Source: Synechococcaceae cyanobacterium
GTDB taxonomy: Bacteria; Cyanobacteriota; Cyanobacteriia; PCC-6307; Cyanobiaceae
Reading direction: 5' to 3'
Assembly: GCA_947458155.1 (NCBI GenBank)
Contig: CANGZM010000005.1
Span: 1 to 38,371 of the forward strand
DNA: 38,371 nucleotides
In this document: in pieces, positions 36,397-38,371 of the stretch
Layout of the letters: every line of letters starts with the position of its first letter
Position numbering within the stretch: the first letter of the stretch is position 1
The notes under the pieces: model-generated
What the model was told of the DNA's origin: nothing
Database searches by the model: none
The model's input: only the letters and a program-made list of their open reading frames with translations
Position numbers and translations under genes: made by a program

Positions 36397-38265
36397 TCAG
36401 CCCTTGCGGGGGGGGATGGCGGCAGGGGTGGGCAGCACCGGTTTACTCGGGGCGACCTTCTCAAGAACCAACAGGGCTTCGACGATCTGACGGGCAACCG
36501 GAACAGCGACAGTGGCCCCATAGGCGTTGGCCCCCTGGGGCTCATCGACCACCACCAGCACCACGTAGCGCGGGTCCTCAATGGGCAACACCGCGACGAA
36601 GCTGCAAATTCGAGCGCCCGGGATATAGGTGCCGTTATGAGCCTTCTGGGCCGTCCCAGTTTTGCCGCCGAGCCGATAGCCAGGGATCTGCAGGGCTTTG
36701 CCGCTGCCCTTCTGCACCACGGTTTCCATCCATGCCAACACCTGTTTCGTGACAGCTGGATCGAGCAGGGGGACGCCGGTGCGAGCCTCCGGAGCAGCCA
36801 ACCCCTCCCCTGACCGCAAGCCACGGGTGATGTGGGGACTAACCAGGCGTCCGCCATTGACCAACATGCCGTGCAGTTGCAGCAGCTTCAGGGGCGTCAA
36901 CGAGAAGCCCTGGCCAAAGGCGGCGGTGGCCGGTTCGATGGCGCCGCCGGTGAAATCTGAGCGGCTCTTGAGCTGGCCAGCCACGGCACCGGGCAAGTCC
37001 GTGTCGGGCACCTCATCAATGCCGAGCACATGGAGCCATTGCCAGAAAGCCTGCCGCTTGAGCCGGCCCATGACCTCCACCATGCCGACATTGCTGGAAA
37101 CCTGGAGCAGCGTCGGCAAATCGATGACCCCATTGGCCCGCCGATCGGCATTGAAGATCGGCCAGCCACCAATGCTGAGCTGGCCGACGTCATTGACCGT
37201 GGAATTGGCATCGATCGCCTTTTCCTGCAGGGCCAAGGCGAGGTTGATCGGCTTGAAGGTGGACCCCGGTTCATAGAGATCTTGCACCGACCATTCGCGG
37301 AACAGACTCGGGTTGTACTTCCAAAAACTGTTGGGGTCGTAACTGGGGCTGGAGGCAAGGGCCAGTATTTCGCCGTTGCGGGCATCCATCACTAGGGCGG
37401 CGCCACGCTTGGCGTTCCACTGTTTGACTTGACGGGCCAGGGCCTGCTGGGCCACCTGCTGCAACCTGGAATCCAGGGTGAGCTGCAGACGCAAATCATC
37501 TCCGTAAAGGGCACCGGGCTGCAACCCATCGGGCAAGGGGGTTCCGTCGGCGCCGCGGCGCATGGTCACGGCGCTTTCCTGGCGCCGAAGTTCGCTATCA
37601 CGGCTTTGTTCGAGTCCCGCCTGGGGCACCCTCTCCAAATTGAGGAAGCCGACCACATTGGCGAAAAGGGATCCCTGGGGATAGATGCGCTGGGGATAGG
37701 CCTGGAGGTCGAGGCCGCTGATGCCCAAGGCCCGAACCCGTTGGGCGGTTTCCGGATCCAGACCGGTGGCCAGCTTGACGCCGCTACGCCTGTCCCCAAA
37801 GCGTTCGAGCAGATCCGACTCGGGCAGGGCCAGGACCTGGGCCAGGCGGGCGGCCACATCGGCCACGGGACGTACCCCCTGGGGCGGATCGCCCGGAAAA
37901 TTGAAATAGCGCGGATGGGCCCAGAGCACGAAACGCTCTTCATCAAGGGCCACCAAACGTCCGGTGCGATCGACGATCGTGCGGCGGATCCCGATCGGTT
38001 TGGTGGTGTGGGTTTGGATCTCCCTGGCTTTGGCCCGCAGCCGATTGCCATCTATCAATTGCAACCAGGCCAGACGGAAACCCAGCCCTGCCAAAGCAGA
38101 AACCAGGACCAGAAACACCAGGATCAACCGGTGACTGGTCTGGGGTGGCTGGGCCCGGACGCGGGGATGACGGGACCTGGGTGCGGATCCGCGCTGGCTG
38201 ACGCTGCGCAGCTCCGAACGGCCCGCCCCCCCGGGAGGATGGCGCCCGGTGGTGGAACGTGCCAT
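36397..38265 (-). CDS. ftsI: Penicillin-binding protein 2 / FtsI-type peptidoglycan transpeptidase
   Basis: 'RRTIVDRTGRLVALDEE', SxxK 'EPGSTFKPI', SxN 'VSSNVGMVE', KTG 'GGKTGTAQK'. Confidence 0.93.
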   Translation of the reverse strand: MARSTTGRHPPGGAGRSELRSVSQRGSAPRSRHPRVRAQPPQTSHRLILVFLVLVSALAGLGFRLAWLQLIDGNRLRAKAREIQTHTTKPIGIRRTIVDRTGRLVALDEERFVLWAHPRYFNFPGDPPQGVRPVADVAARLAQVLALPESDLLERFGDRRSGVKLATGLDPETAQRVRALGISGLDLQAYPQRIYPQGSLFANVVGFLNLERVPQAGLEQSRDSELRRQESAVTMRRGADGTPLPDGLQPGALYGDDLRLQLTLDSRLQQVAQQALARQVKQWNAKRGAALVMDARNGEILALASSPSYDPNSFWKYNPSLFREWSVQDLYEPGSTFKPINLALALQEKAIDANSTVNDVGQLSIGGWPIFNADRRANGVIDLPTLLQVSSNVGMVEVMGRLKRQAFWQWLHVLGIDEVPDTDLPGAVAGQLKSRSDFTGGAIEPATAAFGQGFSLTPLKLLQLHGMLVNGGRLVSPHITRGLRSGEGLAAPEARTGVPLLDPAVTKQVLAWMETVVQKGSGKALQIPGYRLGGKTGTAQKAHNGTYIPGARICSFVAVLPIEDPRYVVLVVVDEPQGANAYGATVAVPVARQIVEALLVLEKVAPSKPVLPTPAAIPPRKG

Positions 38266-38371
38266 CAGTACCCTGCGGGCACGGGGCCCATCCTCAGGCG
38301 AGCCAGGAGGCCCGGCCTCAGAACTGCGGAGTCTCCTGGGGCCGACAAATGAATCAGCTTTTCACTACTGG

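Noticed and set aside
26531-38352. Antisense long ORFs (26531..27562 +, 30394..31500 -, 33390..34259 -, 37429..38352 +)
   Set aside because: Antisense to ilvB, the recombinase, frr/geranylgeranyl reductase and ftsI; no domain signal.
1-38371. CRISPR arrays, tRNA, rRNA, transposase genes
   Set aside because: No regular spaced repeats, tRNA-like T-arm/anticodon context, rRNA signatures or transposase motifs recognised by eye; a covariance-model scan would be needed to exclude small RNAs.

Overview
This window is chromosomal DNA from a GC-rich picocyanobacterium-like organism (Synechococcus/Cyanobium type). That assignment rests on a ferrochelatase with a chlorophyll-binding tail, a PaO-like Rieske oxygenase, a Nit6803-type nitrilase cluster, and a hemH/cobO/pyrH/frr/tal/ftsI neighbourhood. 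No rRNA, tRNA, CRISPR array or intact phage/IS was seen. Main blocks: (1) 1-1454: a decayed TIGR04222-like membrane protein gene (in-frame stop plus frameshift) next to a GRDP-like gene. (2) 1.7-10.6 kb: a PaO-like oxygenase, a LysR-like regulator and a Nit1C cluster (MSMEG_0572 / nitrilase / radical SAM / GNAT / AIR-synthase-like / MSMEG_0570, plus a divergent MSMEG_0569 flavin oxidoreductase). (3) 10.7-16.2 kb: M20 amidohydrolase, DegT aminotransferase, thioredoxin-like protein, lipoprotein, PPTase, fabI. (4) 16.3-25.3 kb: the most interesting block. It is a two-partner-secretion operon whose TpsA-like exoprotein ends in a CHAT (caspase-like) protease domain, followed by its TpsB and a CHASE2-class III nucleotide cyclase. 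It is flanked by a DUF928-like secreted protein and a divergent small secreted protein with a duplicated 4-Cys motif, in a locally AT-rich region. (5) 25.7-38.3 kb: mostly core genes (ilvB, M23 peptidase, hemH, tyrosine recombinase, cobO, pyrH, frr, geranylgeranyl-reductase-like, cNMP-binding protein, transaldolase with EF-hands, ftsI/PBP2). All family calls come from reading motifs in the translations; no database search was run.
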